Shown: positions 16,896-24,968 of the stretch, piece after piece
Position numbering within the stretch: the stretch's first letter is position 1
Layout: each line of letters begins with the position of its first letter
Origin: Rathayibacter sp. VKM Ac-2856
GTDB taxonomy: Bacteria > Actinomycetota > Actinomycetes > Actinomycetales > Microbacteriaceae
Reading direction: 5' to 3'
Assembly (NCBI RefSeq): GCF_013205055.1
Contig: NZ_JABMLF010000004.1
Coordinates: 1-64,000, forward strand
DNA: 64,000 nucleotides
Position numbers and translations under genes: made by a program
The notes under the pieces: model-generated
The model's database searches: none
What the model was told of the DNA's origin: nothing
What the model saw: the letters and a program-made list of their open reading frames with translations, nothing else

Positions 16896-18476
16896 TCAGG
16901 ACAGGATCCGCATGGCCGAGATGTCCCAGTAGCCCGAGAACACCGAGGTGGCGAAGCCGGAGCGGGCCACGTAGCGGTGCGTGTCGGTGATCAGCGGCGT
17001 CATGTCGACGCGCTCGAGGATCGTCTTCTGGGCGGCGAGCAGGTTCTCGCACTGCGTCTCGGGGTCCGAGGCGGCCATCGCTGCCTCGTAGTAGGCGACT
17101 CCCTCGGGGTTGTCGCTGGAGGCGACGTTGGTGCCGCCGTCGGCGTAGGTCGGGCCGAGGTAGCGGGCGATCGTGGTGTGGATGAGACCGGGGCCGGCGT
17201 TCTCCGCCGCGATCGCGACGTCCCAGGTGCTGGGCTCGGTGCGCATGGCCTTCGACCAGTCGGCCGGGTCGAGCGCCGAGACGGTGACGGTGGCGCCCGC
17301 GGCGCGCAGCGACTCGGCCAGGTAGTCGGCGGCCGGGTCCCAGTTCGACATCATCAGCAGGCGGATCGACTGGCCGGTGAGCTCGGGCGTCGCGGCGGCG
17401 GGGTCGTACTCCTGCACGAGCGACTCGTCGTCCAGGGCGCAGCGGTAGCTGGCGGCGTTGACGGTGTACTGCGGCACGCCGAGCCCGTCGAGGCCCGCGG
17501 AGTTGAAGCCCTGCGGGTCGATGGCCTGGGCGACCGCGGCGCGGAGGTCCTGCTTCCCCTCGAAGATCGAGCCGGAGCCGGGCGCCTCGTTGAAGACGAG
17601 GTTGTAGGCGGAGCTCGCGAAGGTGACGGTCGTGTAGGCCGGGTCCTCCTCGAAGCGCAGCGCGTTGGAGTCGTAGAAGCGGGCGAGGTCGACTCCGCCG
17701 GACTCGAGCAGGTTGGCGCTCGTGTTCGAGTCGGACTGGACCGTCAGGTTGATCGTCTTCGCGGGCACGCCCTCGACGTCCTGCCAGTCGGGCCAGGCGT
17801 CGTAATCGTCGCGCAGCGTGTAGGCGGCGCTGACGCCGGCCGAGAGGTTCGACAGCGTGTACGGGCCGGACCAGGCGCCGTCGACGGTGCCCGCGGCGAG
17901 GCCCTCGGTGTCGGCCAGGCCCGCCGGGCAGATGATGCCGGTGCCCGGGCGGGTGACGCCGCCGAGCAGCTGCGAGTACGGCTGGCTGAGCGAGATCGTC
18001 AGCGTGCCGGCCGCGTCGTCGGGGGTGAAGGTGGGCTCGCCGGAGCCGAAGGCCTGGTTCTTCCAGGTCACCGCGCCCGAGTCCTCGAGGCCCGTGAGGT
18101 AGCTGAAGGAGTCGGCGACGACGGTCGGGGTGATCGCGGTGCCGTCGGCGCAGGTGGCGCCCTCGCGGAGGGTGAACTCGTACTCGGAGGCCGAGACGGC
18201 GCTCCACTCGGAGGCGAGGCCGCCGATGTAGCCCTCGGTCTCGCCCTGGCGCAGCAGGGTGTCGAAGCCGAGGCGCGCGACGGTGACGTCGGCGTCGGCG
18301 GAGGCCTTCGCGGGGTCGAAGGTGGACGGCGCGTACCAGAGCTCCGCGTTGATGGTGTCGGTGGTGCCGGTGGTGCCGGTGGCGCTCTGCGGGGCGCTGG
18401 TGGTCCCGCAGGCCGTGAGCGCGAGGCTCGCGACGGCCGCCAGTGCGACGCCGGCGAGCAAGCTCTTCCTGACCAT
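16896..18476 (-). CDS. Peptide-type ABC importer substrate-binding lipoprotein (SBP family 5)
   Basis: Solute-binding protein family 5 (DppA/OppA type), 526 residues. The signal peptide runs from MVRKSLLAG to the lipobox LALTACG. Typical family 5 segments follow: AELWYAPSTFDPAKASADADV, SEWSAVSASEYEFTLREGATCADGTAIT and PYTLSNL. The ATG at 18476 was chosen because GGAGG lies 11 bp upstream and it starts a proper signal peptide; longer readings do not. First gene of the leftward importer operon; the GGATCC-type operator at 18598-18626 lies upstream. Cargo may be a peptide, opine or other amide; the neighbouring amidohydrolases favour an amide-containing compound. Confidence 0.9.
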   Translation of the reverse strand: MVRKSLLAGVALAAVASLALTACGTTSAPQSATGTTGTTDTINAELWYAPSTFDPAKASADADVTVARLGFDTLLRQGETEGYIGGLASEWSAVSASEYEFTLREGATCADGTAITPTVVADSFSYLTGLEDSGAVTWKNQAFGSGEPTFTPDDAAGTLTISLSQPYSQLLGGVTRPGTGIICPAGLADTEGLAAGTVDGAWSGPYTLSNLSAGVSAAYTLRDDYDAWPDWQDVEGVPAKTINLTVQSDSNTSANLLESGGVDLARFYDSNALRFEEDPAYTTVTFASSAYNLVFNEAPGSGSIFEGKQDLRAAVAQAIDPQGFNSAGLDGLGVPQYTVNAASYRCALDDESLVQEYDPAAATPELTGQSIRLLMMSNWDPAADYLAESLRAAGATVTVSALDPADWSKAMRTEPSTWDVAIAAENAGPGLIHTTIARYLGPTYADGGTNVASSDNPEGVAYYEAAMAASDPETQCENLLAAQKTILERVDMTPLITDTHRYVARSGFATSVFSGYWDISAMRILS

Positions 18477-18597
18477 GGTGCTGTCCTCCAAGGGGTACGG
18501 GTGGTGCATCGGGGGCGGAGCGGGGCCGCGGGCATCGGCGGCGGCCTGCGTCGAGGCGGGGGCTGCTCCCGGAGGGGCACCGGGTGCTGCTCTCAAC

Positions 18598-18626
18598 TTG
18601 GATCCAATCTAAGGCAATGCGGATCC
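18598..18626. promoter_or_regulatory. GGATCC-type operator, importer operon
   Basis: TTGGATCCAA at 18598-18607 and GGATCC at 18621-18626. It aligns without gaps, at identical spacing, to the site at 22898-22926; only 5 of the 29 columns differ. On the minus strand the first element overlaps a possible -10 TAGATT. Probably a repressor site for the GntR/FCD protein encoded at 23051-23743 (inference). Confidence 0.7.
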
Positions 18627-18644
18627 CATTGTGTTTCGTCAGGA

Positions 18645-20081
18645 TTACATCTGCGCAGGGTCCCGCTCGTGCACCGTCCGCCCGCCGACGACCGTCCGGA
18701 GCACGCGCGCCCGGGCGAACTCCTCTGCCGAGCACTCCCCCGGGTCGACCGAGAGCACTACGAGGTCGGCCAGGCGCCCGGCGCGGAGCATCCCCCTTTG
18801 CTCTTCTGCGAACGCGGCGTGCGCCGCCCCCCGCGTGTACCCCTCGACGGCCTCGAGCACGGTGAGCGCCTGCTCCGCGCCGAGCGGCTCGGCCGTGCGG
18901 CGCATCCGGCGGCTCACCGCGGTGGCCACGACCGCCCGCGGATCGAAGGGGAAGTAGGGGGCGTCGGAGCCGAGCGCGATCACGGCGCCGGACTCGCGCC
19001 AGTCGCGCAGCGGGTTCACCGCCTCGGCCCGCGCGCCGAGCCGGGCCGTGAGCCCCGCCGCGTTGCTCCAGGCGATCGAGGGCTGCAGCGAGGCGACCAC
19101 GCCGAGGCGGGCCGCGCGCTCGCGGCTCTCGGCGGACGGCTCGAGGTAGGCGTGGATCAGCTGGCAGCGCAGGGCGGCGATCCGCTCGGGCGGGCCGGCC
19201 GCCTCCAGCGCGTCGAGCACCTCGGCGACCGCGCGGCTGCCGACCGCGTGCACGCCCAGGCCCCAGCCCCGCTCGACGCAGGCGGCGGCGAGCCGCGCGA
19301 ACTCCGCGGTCGCGATCCGCTGCACCCCGTGGCTCCCGTCGGGCCAGGGCTGCTCGAGCAGCGCCTGCCCCTTCATCCCCTCGCCGTCGTAGTAGACCTT
19401 GATCGGGCCGAGGCGGAGCAGCTCGTCGCCGTCGCCGGTGGTGCCGACCGACCGGGCGATCCCGTCGAGCAGGGCGAGCGCCTCGTCGACGCCCGGGACC
19501 GCGGCGGAGCCGAGCTCGGGGTACGGCATCGCGACGACGCGCAGCGACAGCTCGCCCCGCTCGTGGGCGGCGCGGTAGGCGGCGAGCTCGTCGAGCGTGA
19601 CCGCCGGGTCGATCACCCCGGTGAAGCCCAGCTCGTGCAGCAGGGGCTGGATGCGGAGCAGGGCCGCGCGGCGGTCCTCGGGGGTGGGCGGAGCGTCGCC
19701 GAGCCAGTCCGGCGCGTCCGAGTCGGCGTCCGCGTCGGCGAGCATCGCAGCCGAGAAGGCGTCGGCGCCGGCACCCGCGTCGAGCAGCTGCAGGGCCTTC
19801 AGCCCGGCGCGCTGGGCGTGCGAGTGCGCGTCGATGAAGCCGGGGAGGAGGGTGGCGTCGAGGTGCTCCTCCGGCGTCCCGGGCCCGGCCGCGGCGCGCA
19901 CCTCGGCGAGCGTGCCGACGGCGGCGATCCGGTCGCCGCGGATCAGGAGCGCCTCGGCGAGCGGACGGTCGGGGTCCATCGTGCGGACGCGGGCGACGAG
20001 GAGGCGGGCGGCGGGGGTGCTGGTGTCGGGGAGACGGGTGGCGGGGAGGTGGGCGGCGGGGGTCTGCTCGCGCTCAGGCAT
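18645..20081 (-). CDS. Amidohydrolase family 3 (YtcJ-like) metal-dependent hydrolase
   Basis: A 478-residue amidohydrolase_3 protein. It has the N-terminal beta-strand region LLVARVRTMDPDRPLAEALLIRGDRIAAVG, then LLPGFIDAHSHAQRAG with the HSH metal motif, KVYYDGEGMKGQALLE with the expected Lys, LGVHAVGSRAVAEVLDAL, LIHAYLEPSAESRERAARLGVVASLQPS, and GSDAPYFPFDP with the final Asp. The ending LAVLSVDPG-like (LADLVVLSVDPGECS) is typical. Relatives are annotated as deaminases or amide hydrolases of unknown substrate. The start overlaps the cysteine hydrolase gene by 8 bases, so both are translated together. Confidence 0.83.
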   Translation of the reverse strand: MPEREQTPAAHLPATRLPDTSTPAARLLVARVRTMDPDRPLAEALLIRGDRIAAVGTLAEVRAAAGPGTPEEHLDATLLPGFIDAHSHAQRAGLKALQLLDAGAGADAFSAAMLADADADSDAPDWLGDAPPTPEDRRAALLRIQPLLHELGFTGVIDPAVTLDELAAYRAAHERGELSLRVVAMPYPELGSAAVPGVDEALALLDGIARSVGTTGDGDELLRLGPIKVYYDGEGMKGQALLEQPWPDGSHGVQRIATAEFARLAAACVERGWGLGVHAVGSRAVAEVLDALEAAGPPERIAALRCQLIHAYLEPSAESRERAARLGVVASLQPSIAWSNAAGLTARLGARAEAVNPLRDWRESGAVIALGSDAPYFPFDPRAVVATAVSRRMRRTAEPLGAEQALTVLEAVEGYTRGAAHAAFAEEQRGMLRAGRLADLVVLSVDPGECSAEEFARARVLRTVVGGRTVHERDPAQM

Positions 20082-20706
20082 CGGCCGACGCTCCGACCGC
20101 GTGCTCGACGGCGACGGGGCGGCGGTCGAGCCAGTCGTGCACGTCGGCGGCCGTGACGAGGGCGTCGCGCTGCAGGTACTCGATCGCCTCGAGGGCGGCG
20201 GCGTGCGCGCGCTCGCTCGAGCCGGCGACGCAGTCCGCGATCACCCGGACCGCGTAGTCGTGCTGGTGCGCGTCCGCCGCCGTGTAGTGGATGCAGACGT
20301 CGGTGAGCCCGCCGACCAGCAGCAGCGTGCCCGCGCGGTACGCCTTCAGCACGATCTCGAGCTCGGTGCCGAAGAAGGCGGAGTAGCGGCGCTTGCGGAT
20401 CACGAACTCCTCGGGCCGCGGCTCCAGCCACGAGGCCAGCTCGGTGCCCGGGTCGCCCTCGAGGCAGTGCGGGCCCTCGGCGCCGTCGAGCTCGCGGCCG
20501 ATGTCGATCAGGTCGCGCTTGTGCACCTCCTGGACGAAGACGACCGGGACGGACGCGGCGCGGCAGTGCGCGATCAGGTCGCGCACGCGGGGCGCTCGCT
20601 CCTCCCGGCCGCTCATCACGGGGATGCCGGGGGTCGGCAGACCCGAGGCGGCGCCGCCCTGGATGTCGACGACGAGCAGGACGGGAGTGCCGGAGACGGC
20701 GAGCAT
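20074..20706 (-). CDS. Cysteine hydrolase, isochorismatase-like family
   Basis: A 210-residue isochorismatase-like hydrolase. The catalytic triad is readable: Asp in LLVVDIQGG, Lys in IRKRRYSAFFGTEL and Cys in VGGLTDVCIHYTAADAHQ. Members hydrolyse N-carbamoyl compounds, nicotinamide, biuret or related amides. The ATG at 20706 has AAGGA upstream; longer readings cover repeat-like sequence. Co-transcription with the YtcJ-like amidohydrolase (8-base overlap) and a nearby deaminase suggests breakdown of a nitrogen-rich heterocycle or carbamoylated compound, but the substrate is not identifiable. Confidence 0.85.
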   Translation of the reverse strand: MLAVSGTPVLLVVDIQGGAASGLPTPGIPVMSGREERAPRVRDLIAHCRAASVPVVFVQEVHKRDLIDIGRELDGAEGPHCLEGDPGTELASWLEPRPEEFVIRKRRYSAFFGTELEIVLKAYRAGTLLLVGGLTDVCIHYTAADAHQHDYAVRVIADCVAGSSERAHAAALEAIEYLQRDALVTAADVHDWLDRRPVAVEHAVGASADA

Positions 20707-20898
20707 GCGGGTGGATCCTTCCGGTGGTGCGCGAGTCGGGTGAGGTGCCCCCACGACCCCGGCGGTCGAGGGGCGAGGCCCGTCGTCCGCGCGGCCAGTC
20801 TGGCCACGCGATCGTTCGGGCGGGGGTCGCCGGTGTTTCCCCGGGGTAAAACCTCGGTCTGCTCGGCTTGTGGAGGAGAGTCGAGCCCGCCCAGTGCG

Positions 20899-20940
20899 CA
20901 GAAGTTGTCGTACTCGCGCGTCCACTACGACAACTTCTGG
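20899..20940. repeat. Family C hairpin, divergent copy
   Basis: CAGAAGTTGTCGTA...TACGACAACTTCTG, a 14-bp stem. It shares the CAGAAGTTG/CAACTTCTG arms with the hairpins at 30634 and 39.1-39.3 kb but has GTCGTA where those have GCGGTAGT. It lies downstream of the deaminase gene and upstream of the cysteine hydrolase gene and could act as a terminator. Confidence 0.75.
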
Positions 20941-20992
20941 ACAGCGGCGGGAGAAGCACGCGAGCAGCACAGGGGCGCGGGGACGCCGCCGG

Positions 20993-21451
20993 TCAGACCG
21001 GGCGGGCGGCGCGGCGGCGGCGGTGCGGGAGGAGGGTGGCGACGGGGACCGGGGCGAAGGCCGTATCGACGGCGACCCAGACGGACGCGTCGGGGGCGTG
21101 GTCGCCGAGCAGCTCGGCGCAGACGCCGCACGGCTCGATCAGGTGCCGCGAGCCGCCCGGGCGCTGCAGCACTCCGACGATCGAGACCACTGGCGAGCCG
21201 GCGACGACCGCGGCGCTGAGGGCCGCGGACTCGGCGCAGACGGAGGCCCGCCCCGCGCTCGCCTCGACGTGCAGCCCGATCACGACCCGCCCGTCCGCGA
21301 GCCGGAGCGCGGCTGCGACCTCGTGCACGGCCTCCCGGTAGCGCGCGTCCAGGATCGCCGACGCGGCCTGGAGCAGCTCGCGGTCCGGCGCGGACATCCC
21401 CACCGGAGCACCGTCGAGCACCGGCCGCTCGAGCACCGGCCGCTCGGTCAC
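20993..21451 (-). CDS. Cytidine/blasticidin-type zinc deaminase
   Basis: A small zinc deaminase of 152 residues. The two zinc motifs are SVCAESAALSAAV (CAE) and IEPCGVCAELLGDHAPD (PCxxC), as in cytidine deaminase and blasticidin-S deaminase. The GTG at 21451 overlaps the stop of the upstream amidohydrolase as GTGA; an internal ATG at 21397 is an alternative start and would remove 18 residues, including a short repeat (ERPVLERPVLD). It could deaminate a nucleoside or a related heterocycle, in step with the neighbouring ring-opening type hydrolases. The small size argues against folate or guanine deaminase. Confidence 0.82.
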   Translation of the reverse strand: MTERPVLERPVLDGAPVGMSAPDRELLQAASAILDARYREAVHEVAAALRLADGRVVIGLHVEASAGRASVCAESAALSAAVVAGSPVVSIVGVLQRPGGSRHLIEPCGVCAELLGDHAPDASVWVAVDTAFAPVPVATLLPHRRRRAARPV

Positions 21452-22209
21452 GACCAGCCCAGGATCCGCGCCATGTTGCCGCCCTCGACCAGCGCACGGT
21501 CGGCCTCGTCCGGGATCGCCTTCGCGATCTTCATCCGCTCGAGATCGAAGTCGCTGCCCGGCCACTCCGAGCCGAGCAGGATCTTCTCGGCGCCGAGGCG
21601 CGCGTAGGCGCGCTTGACGTCCGACATCAGCGTCGCCGAGGTCTCCAGATAGATGTGCGGGTTGCGCTCGGCGACGATGATCGCCTCGGGCACGTTCCAG
21701 ACTGCGCCCATGTGGGCGATGATCGTCGGCACTCCGGGGAAGCCCTTCGCGATCTCCTCGATGGCGAACGGCGCGCAGAACGCGTCGTCGAGCGCGTTGA
21801 TCAGCACGGGCAGCCCGAGCTCGTCGCAGACCTCGAACAGCGGATCGAGCAGCCCGTGGTCGGCGACGTGGTAGCCGTGCAGGCTCGGGTGCAGCTTGAG
21901 GCCGACCAGGCCCGCGTCGGCGAAGCGGCGGATCTCGTCGGTCGCGTTCTCCCACTGCGGCATCACCTGACCGAAGCCGAAGAGGCGGTCGGGGTGGGCC
22001 TTCACGAGGTCGATCAGGAAGTCGTTCTCGATGCCCTGCGCGAGCGAGCAGACCATCGCGCGGTCGACGCCGGCGGCGTCCATCCGGTCGAGGATGCGCT
22101 TCGGGTCGAACGGCGTGTAGGCCGGGGGCTTCTCGCCGGGGCGGACCCCGCTGAGGTAGTCGCTGCGGCCTCGGCGGTCCTGCGTGGTGTTGTACGCGTC
22201 GATGATCAT
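21448..22209 (-). CDS. Amidohydrolase family 2 (TIM-barrel hydrolase/decarboxylase)
   Basis: A 253-residue amidohydrolase_2 protein. Visible: MIIDAYNTT at the N-terminus where the HxH motif usually stands (here DAYN, so the usual histidines are missing), FGFGQVMPQWENAT, GLKLHPSLHGYHVADHGLLDPLF, PTIIAHMGAVWNVPEAI and ILLGSEWPGSDFDLERM. Family members are decarboxylases or lactonases such as ACMSD and LigI relatives. The altered HxH suggests a changed or absent first metal site. The ATG at 22209 follows AAGGAG. It overlaps the deaminase gene by 4 bases. Confidence 0.8.
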   Translation of the reverse strand: MIIDAYNTTQDRRGRSDYLSGVRPGEKPPAYTPFDPKRILDRMDAAGVDRAMVCSLAQGIENDFLIDLVKAHPDRLFGFGQVMPQWENATDEIRRFADAGLVGLKLHPSLHGYHVADHGLLDPLFEVCDELGLPVLINALDDAFCAPFAIEEIAKGFPGVPTIIAHMGAVWNVPEAIIVAERNPHIYLETSATLMSDVKRAYARLGAEKILLGSEWPGSDFDLERMKIAKAIPDEADRALVEGGNMARILGWS

Positions 22210-22283
22210 GCGGCGTCTCCTTCTTTCCAGTGTCGTGCGGCGGGTGGGTGTCGGGGGGGGGCGGGGTGCGGAGCGGAGCGGCG

Positions 22284-22319
22284 GGGATGGCAGGGATGGC
22301 AGGGACGGCAGGGACGGCG
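22284..22319. repeat. 9-bp tandem repeat
   Basis: Four copies of GGGAYGGCR in the 128-bp gap between the membrane-protein gene and the amidohydrolase gene. The gap is extremely G-rich on this strand. Confidence 0.8.
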
Positions 22320-22337
22320 GGGGCGGGACGGCCGGCG

Positions 22338-22856
22338 TCAGCCCACCGCGGCCATCGCGCCCATGGCGACGAGCGCGGCGAGGGAGGCGAGCCTCCGGGT
22401 GGTGTCGAGGCGGCCCGGGCGCCCGGCGAGGGCCGCGTGCAGCGTGCACGCCGCGTAGACGGCGACGGCCGCGCCGAGCGGCAGCGCGAGCCCGACGCCG
22501 CCGTGCGCGTGCCCGGCGCCCGCGGTGGGAGCGGCGGGCGCGGCGTCGGCGACGAGCACGAGGACCGCGGCGAGCAGCATCCCGACGGCGTGCAGCGCGT
22601 CGGCGCCGTGCCGCCGCACGCCCCGGCCACGCCGCAGCCGGTCGACGAGCGCCGCGACGAGCGCGCAGCCCGCGAGCAGCGCGGACCAGAGCGGCGCCGG
22701 CAGGAGGTGGAGCGCGGGCAGGTGCACGTCGAGCATCGCGGCGAGCATGGCCGCCTCGGCGACGAGCCAGCCGCGGCCGACCCGGCGCCAGCCCGCGAGC
22801 CCGAGCGCGAGCGAGGCGGCGGCGCCCGCCACCATCACGACCAGCAGCACGTCCAC
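22338..22856 (-). CDS. Integral membrane protein, possibly DUF5134-like
   Basis: A 172-residue protein with about five hydrophobic helices. Segments such as LVAEAAMLAAMLDVHLPALHLLPAPLW, and [21 protein letters not shown] with a His-rich loop (GHAHGG), recall small actinobacterial membrane proteins with Met/His-rich helices (DUF5134 type). That is a tentative match. The GTG at 22856 was chosen because TGGAGG stands 5 bp upstream; ATG codons further upstream at 22898 or 22928 would fall in the operator. First gene of the leftward run towards the deaminase. Function unknown. Confidence 0.6.
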   Translation of the reverse strand: MDVLLVVMVAGAAASLALGLAGWRRVGRGWLVAEAAMLAAMLDVHLPALHLLPAPLWSALLAGCALVAALVDRLRRGRGVRRHGADALHAVGMLLAAVLVLVADAAPAAPTAGAGHAHGGVGLALPLGAAVAVYAACTLHAALAGRPGRLDTTRRLASLAALVAMGAMAAVG

Positions 22857-22897
22857 GCCGGCCTCCAGATCTCGCTCGGTCGCCAGAGCGGGCAACA

Positions 22898-22935
22898 TTG
22901 GATCCAATGTAGGGCCGTGCGGATCCACGGGTCAA
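22898..22935 (-). promoter_or_regulatory. Promoter with GGATCC-type operator
   Basis: On the minus strand, -35 TTGACC (22935-22930), an 18-bp spacer, then -10 TACATT (22911-22906). GGATCC at 22921-22926 lies in the spacer, and the perfect palindrome ATTGGATCCAAT at 22897-22908 covers the -10. This is the arrangement expected of a repressor. The site matches 18598-18626 at the same spacing. Confidence 0.72.
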
Positions 22936-22983
22936 GCCGGGAAGCGCGCGGGCACCCGACGACCGACGATCGAACCGCCGCGT

Positions 22984-23013
22984 GGGATCCAATCGCTGCC
23001 ATGATTGGATCCC
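22984..23013. promoter_or_regulatory. GGATCC-type autoregulatory operator
   Basis: Perfect inverted repeat GGGATCCAAT-N10-ATTGGATCCC, 38 bp before the GTG start of the GntR gene. It has the same half-site as the sites at 18598 and 22898, and indicates self-regulation. Confidence 0.75.
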
Positions 23014-23050
23014 GGCCGACCTGTGGCCGCTGATCGGAGGGGATCATCGC

Positions 23051-23743
23051 GTGACGACCCAGGGCGACAACGCACTCGTGGACGATCTGGCCGCCCGCAT
23101 CCGGGCGAAGATCATGTCCGGCGAGATCCCGATCGGCGCTCCGCTGCGCCAGGCCGAGCTCGCGACGCAGTTCGGCATCAGCCGCACCCCGGTGCGCGAG
23201 GCGCTGCGGCAGCTGCAGACCGGCGGACTGATCGAGGTCGTCCCGAACCGCGGCGCCGTCGTCCGCGTCCCCGTGCCGTGGGAGGTGCGCGAGGCCTACG
23301 AGGTGCGCGCCGAGCTCGAGTCGCTCGCCGCCCGCCGAGCGGTCGACCGCCTCGACGACGCGACGATCGCCGAGCTCCGCGCCGTCAACACCGCGATGTA
23401 CGAGCGCTCGCTCGCCGTCGCCGCCGGCAGCGAGACCGAGCGCGACGGCAGCGCCAACGACCAGTTCCACGGGCTGATCTACCAGGCGTCCGGCAACACC
23501 CGCCTGAGCCGGATGCTGATCGAGATCAACGACGCCTTCCCCCGCAACGTCTCGGGCCTGGTCCTGCGCGAGAACTCGCGCCACCGCGAGGAGAACTTCC
23601 GCGAGCACGAGCAGATCGTCGAGGCCTTCGTCGCCGGCGACCGCGAGCGCGCGGCCTCGATCATGCGCGAGCACGTCCTGCGCGCCGGCGAGCACCTCGC
23701 GCACTGGTACGAGCGCCGGTCCTCGACGGTCTTCACGGGCTGA
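23051..23743 (+). CDS. GntR family (FCD/FadR-type) transcriptional regulator
   Basis: A 230-residue regulator. The winged helix shows LRQAELATQFGISRTPVREALRQLQTGGLIEVVPNRGAVV. The C-terminal all-helical FCD domain has the metal/ligand residues seen in this class: YEVRAELESLAARRAV, NDQFHGLIYQASGN, and HEQIVEAFVAGDRERAASIMREHVLRAGEH. The GTG at 23051 has CGGAGG 10 bp upstream. A perfect 30-bp operator stands just before it, and three similar sites lie before other operons, so it probably represses the importer, deaminase and amine-catabolism operons until an imported compound or product binds the FCD domain. The regulon is inference; the family is clear. Confidence 0.88.
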   Translation: MTTQGDNALVDDLAARIRAKIMSGEIPIGAPLRQAELATQFGISRTPVREALRQLQTGGLIEVVPNRGAVVRVPVPWEVREAYEVRAELESLAARRAVDRLDDATIAELRAVNTAMYERSLAVAAGSETERDGSANDQFHGLIYQASGNTRLSRMLIEINDAFPRNVSGLVLRENSRHREENFREHEQIVEAFVAGDRERAASIMREHVLRAGEHLAHWYERRSSTVFTG

Positions 23744-23756
23744 GGGACGCTGCCGG

Positions 23757-23831
23757 CCGCACAACGTCAGCTGAGAAGGGTGGGCCTCCCCCCACAGAGG
23801 AGGCCGGGTGCTCTCAGCTGACGTTGTGCGG
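23757..23831. repeat. Family B hairpin, between convergent genes
   Basis: Arms CCGCACAACGTCAGCTGAGA and CTCTCAGCTGACGTTGTGCGG with a GC-rich 34-bp loop that itself contains GGCCTCC/GGAGGCC. It fills the gap between the convergent GntR and LacI genes and may terminate both. Related hairpins are at 29166, 38837 and 38972. Confidence 0.8.
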
Positions 23832-23836
23832 CGGAG

Positions 23837-24865
23837 TCAGCCCCGCGGCACCGTCGAGCCGCGGATCAGCAGCTCCGTCGGCAGCAGCGTCGCCCGCGGG
23901 ACGTCGTCGCCGGCCAGCAGCCGCACCAGGACCTCCGCCATCGCGTCGCCGAGGCCCGCGGCCGGCTGGCGGACGGTCGTGATCGGCGGCTCGCTCGCCT
24001 CCGAGGAGTAGTCGCCGTCGAAGCCGGCGAGCGCCACGTCGCCGGGAACGCTCAGCCCGCGCTCGCGCAGCACCGCCAGCGCGCCGGACGCCATCTGGTC
24101 GTTCGAGGCGAAGACCGCGTCGATGGGACGTCCGGAGTCGAGCAGGCGCCGCATCGCCTCGGCGCCGTCGCGCGGCGAGTAGTCGCCGATCTCGACCAGC
24201 GACGCGTCCAGGCCCGCCGCCTCGACGCACGTGCGCCAGCCCGTCAGCCGGTCGATCGCGCCGGGCATGTCCTGGCGGCTCGCGATCATCGCCGGGGCGC
24301 GCCGCCCCAGGCCGAGCAGGTGCTCCGCGACGGAGCGCGCCGCGCCGACGTTGTCCACGTCGACGTAGTGGCTGTCGTGGTCGTCGGGGCTGAGCGGCCG
24401 GCCGCCGAAGACGAGGGGGACGCTCGCGCCGATGCGGGCGTAGGAGTGGTCGCCGCTGTGGTGCGACACGACGAGGGCGCCGTCGACGTTGCCGCCGAGC
24501 AGGTAGCGGCGGGTCTTGTCGGGGGTCGCCTCGGAGGCGATGACGATGTTGAGCATGTACTCGGTCGTGGCGAGGCGGGAGGCCGCTCCCTGCACGACGG
24601 AGGCGAGGAACGGGTCGCCGAACACCTTGCCGATCGACTCGGGCACCAGGAGGGCGAGGACCTGCGTCCGTCGGCTCGCGAGCGAGCGCGCCGCCCGGTT
24701 GGGCACGTAGCCGAGCTGCTCGATCGCGAGACGGACCGCGGCCTGCGCCTCGGCCTTCACCTTCGGCGAGTCGTTGACGACCCGGCTGACCGTGGCCCGC
24801 GACACTCCCGCGAGAGCCGCGACGGCCTCGAGCGTGGGTGCGGCGGGTGCGGTGTCGTGACTCAT
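23837..24865 (-). CDS. LacI family transcriptional regulator
   Basis: A 342-residue LacI/GalR repressor. The N-terminal helix-turn-helix and hinge are visible as TLEAVAALAGVSRATVSRVVNDSPKVKAEAQAAV...LGYVPNRAARSLASRRTQ. The type 1 periplasmic-binding-like core runs from LALLVPE, with DGALVVSHHSGD, AVFASNDQMASGALAVLRERGLSVPGDVALAGFDG and ITTVRQPAAGLG. The likely target is the LacI-type palindrome GTGAGAGCGCTCTCAC before the sugar importer (29039-29120). The importer genes follow upstream on the same strand, separated by the tandem repeat array. Confidence 0.9.
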   Translation of the reverse strand: MSHDTAPAAPTLEAVAALAGVSRATVSRVVNDSPKVKAEAQAAVRLAIEQLGYVPNRAARSLASRRTQVLALLVPESIGKVFGDPFLASVVQGAASRLATTEYMLNIVIASEATPDKTRRYLLGGNVDGALVVSHHSGDHSYARIGASVPLVFGGRPLSPDDHDSHYVDVDNVGAARSVAEHLLGLGRRAPAMIASRQDMPGAIDRLTGWRTCVEAAGLDASLVEIGDYSPRDGAEAMRRLLDSGRPIDAVFASNDQMASGALAVLRERGLSVPGDVALAGFDGDYSSEASEPPITTVRQPAAGLGDAMAEVLVRLLAGDDVPRATLLPTELLIRGSTVPRG

Positions 24866-24968
24866 GCGTGCCTCTCGAGCGGTGGACCCCCGGGCCCGAG
24901 AGTAGCCCAGCAGAATCGTCCCGCCGCGTCACCCCCCGACTCGCGAAACGGCCTCCCCTGCGCGCCGA

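Noticed and set aside
16602-20156. A 1184-codon open frame on the plus strand
   Set aside because: Lies antisense to the binding protein and YtcJ-like genes; its sequence is the Arg/Gly/Val-rich shadow typical of GC-rich DNA and shows no domain.
20712-20717. A further GGATCC word next to the cysteine hydrolase start
   Set aside because: Single word without a partner at 21 bp and overlapping the ribosome binding region; likely chance.
20846-20864. GTTTCCCCGGGGTAAAAC palindrome upstream of the cysteine hydrolase
   Set aside because: Symmetry is mostly the CCCCGGGG core; no second copy or promoter fit, so not called an operator.
22858-22928. Upstream ATG codons (22898, 22928) for the membrane protein
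   Set aside because: They fall within the operator/promoter and lack a ribosome binding site; the GTG at 22856 has TGGAGG 5 bp upstream.
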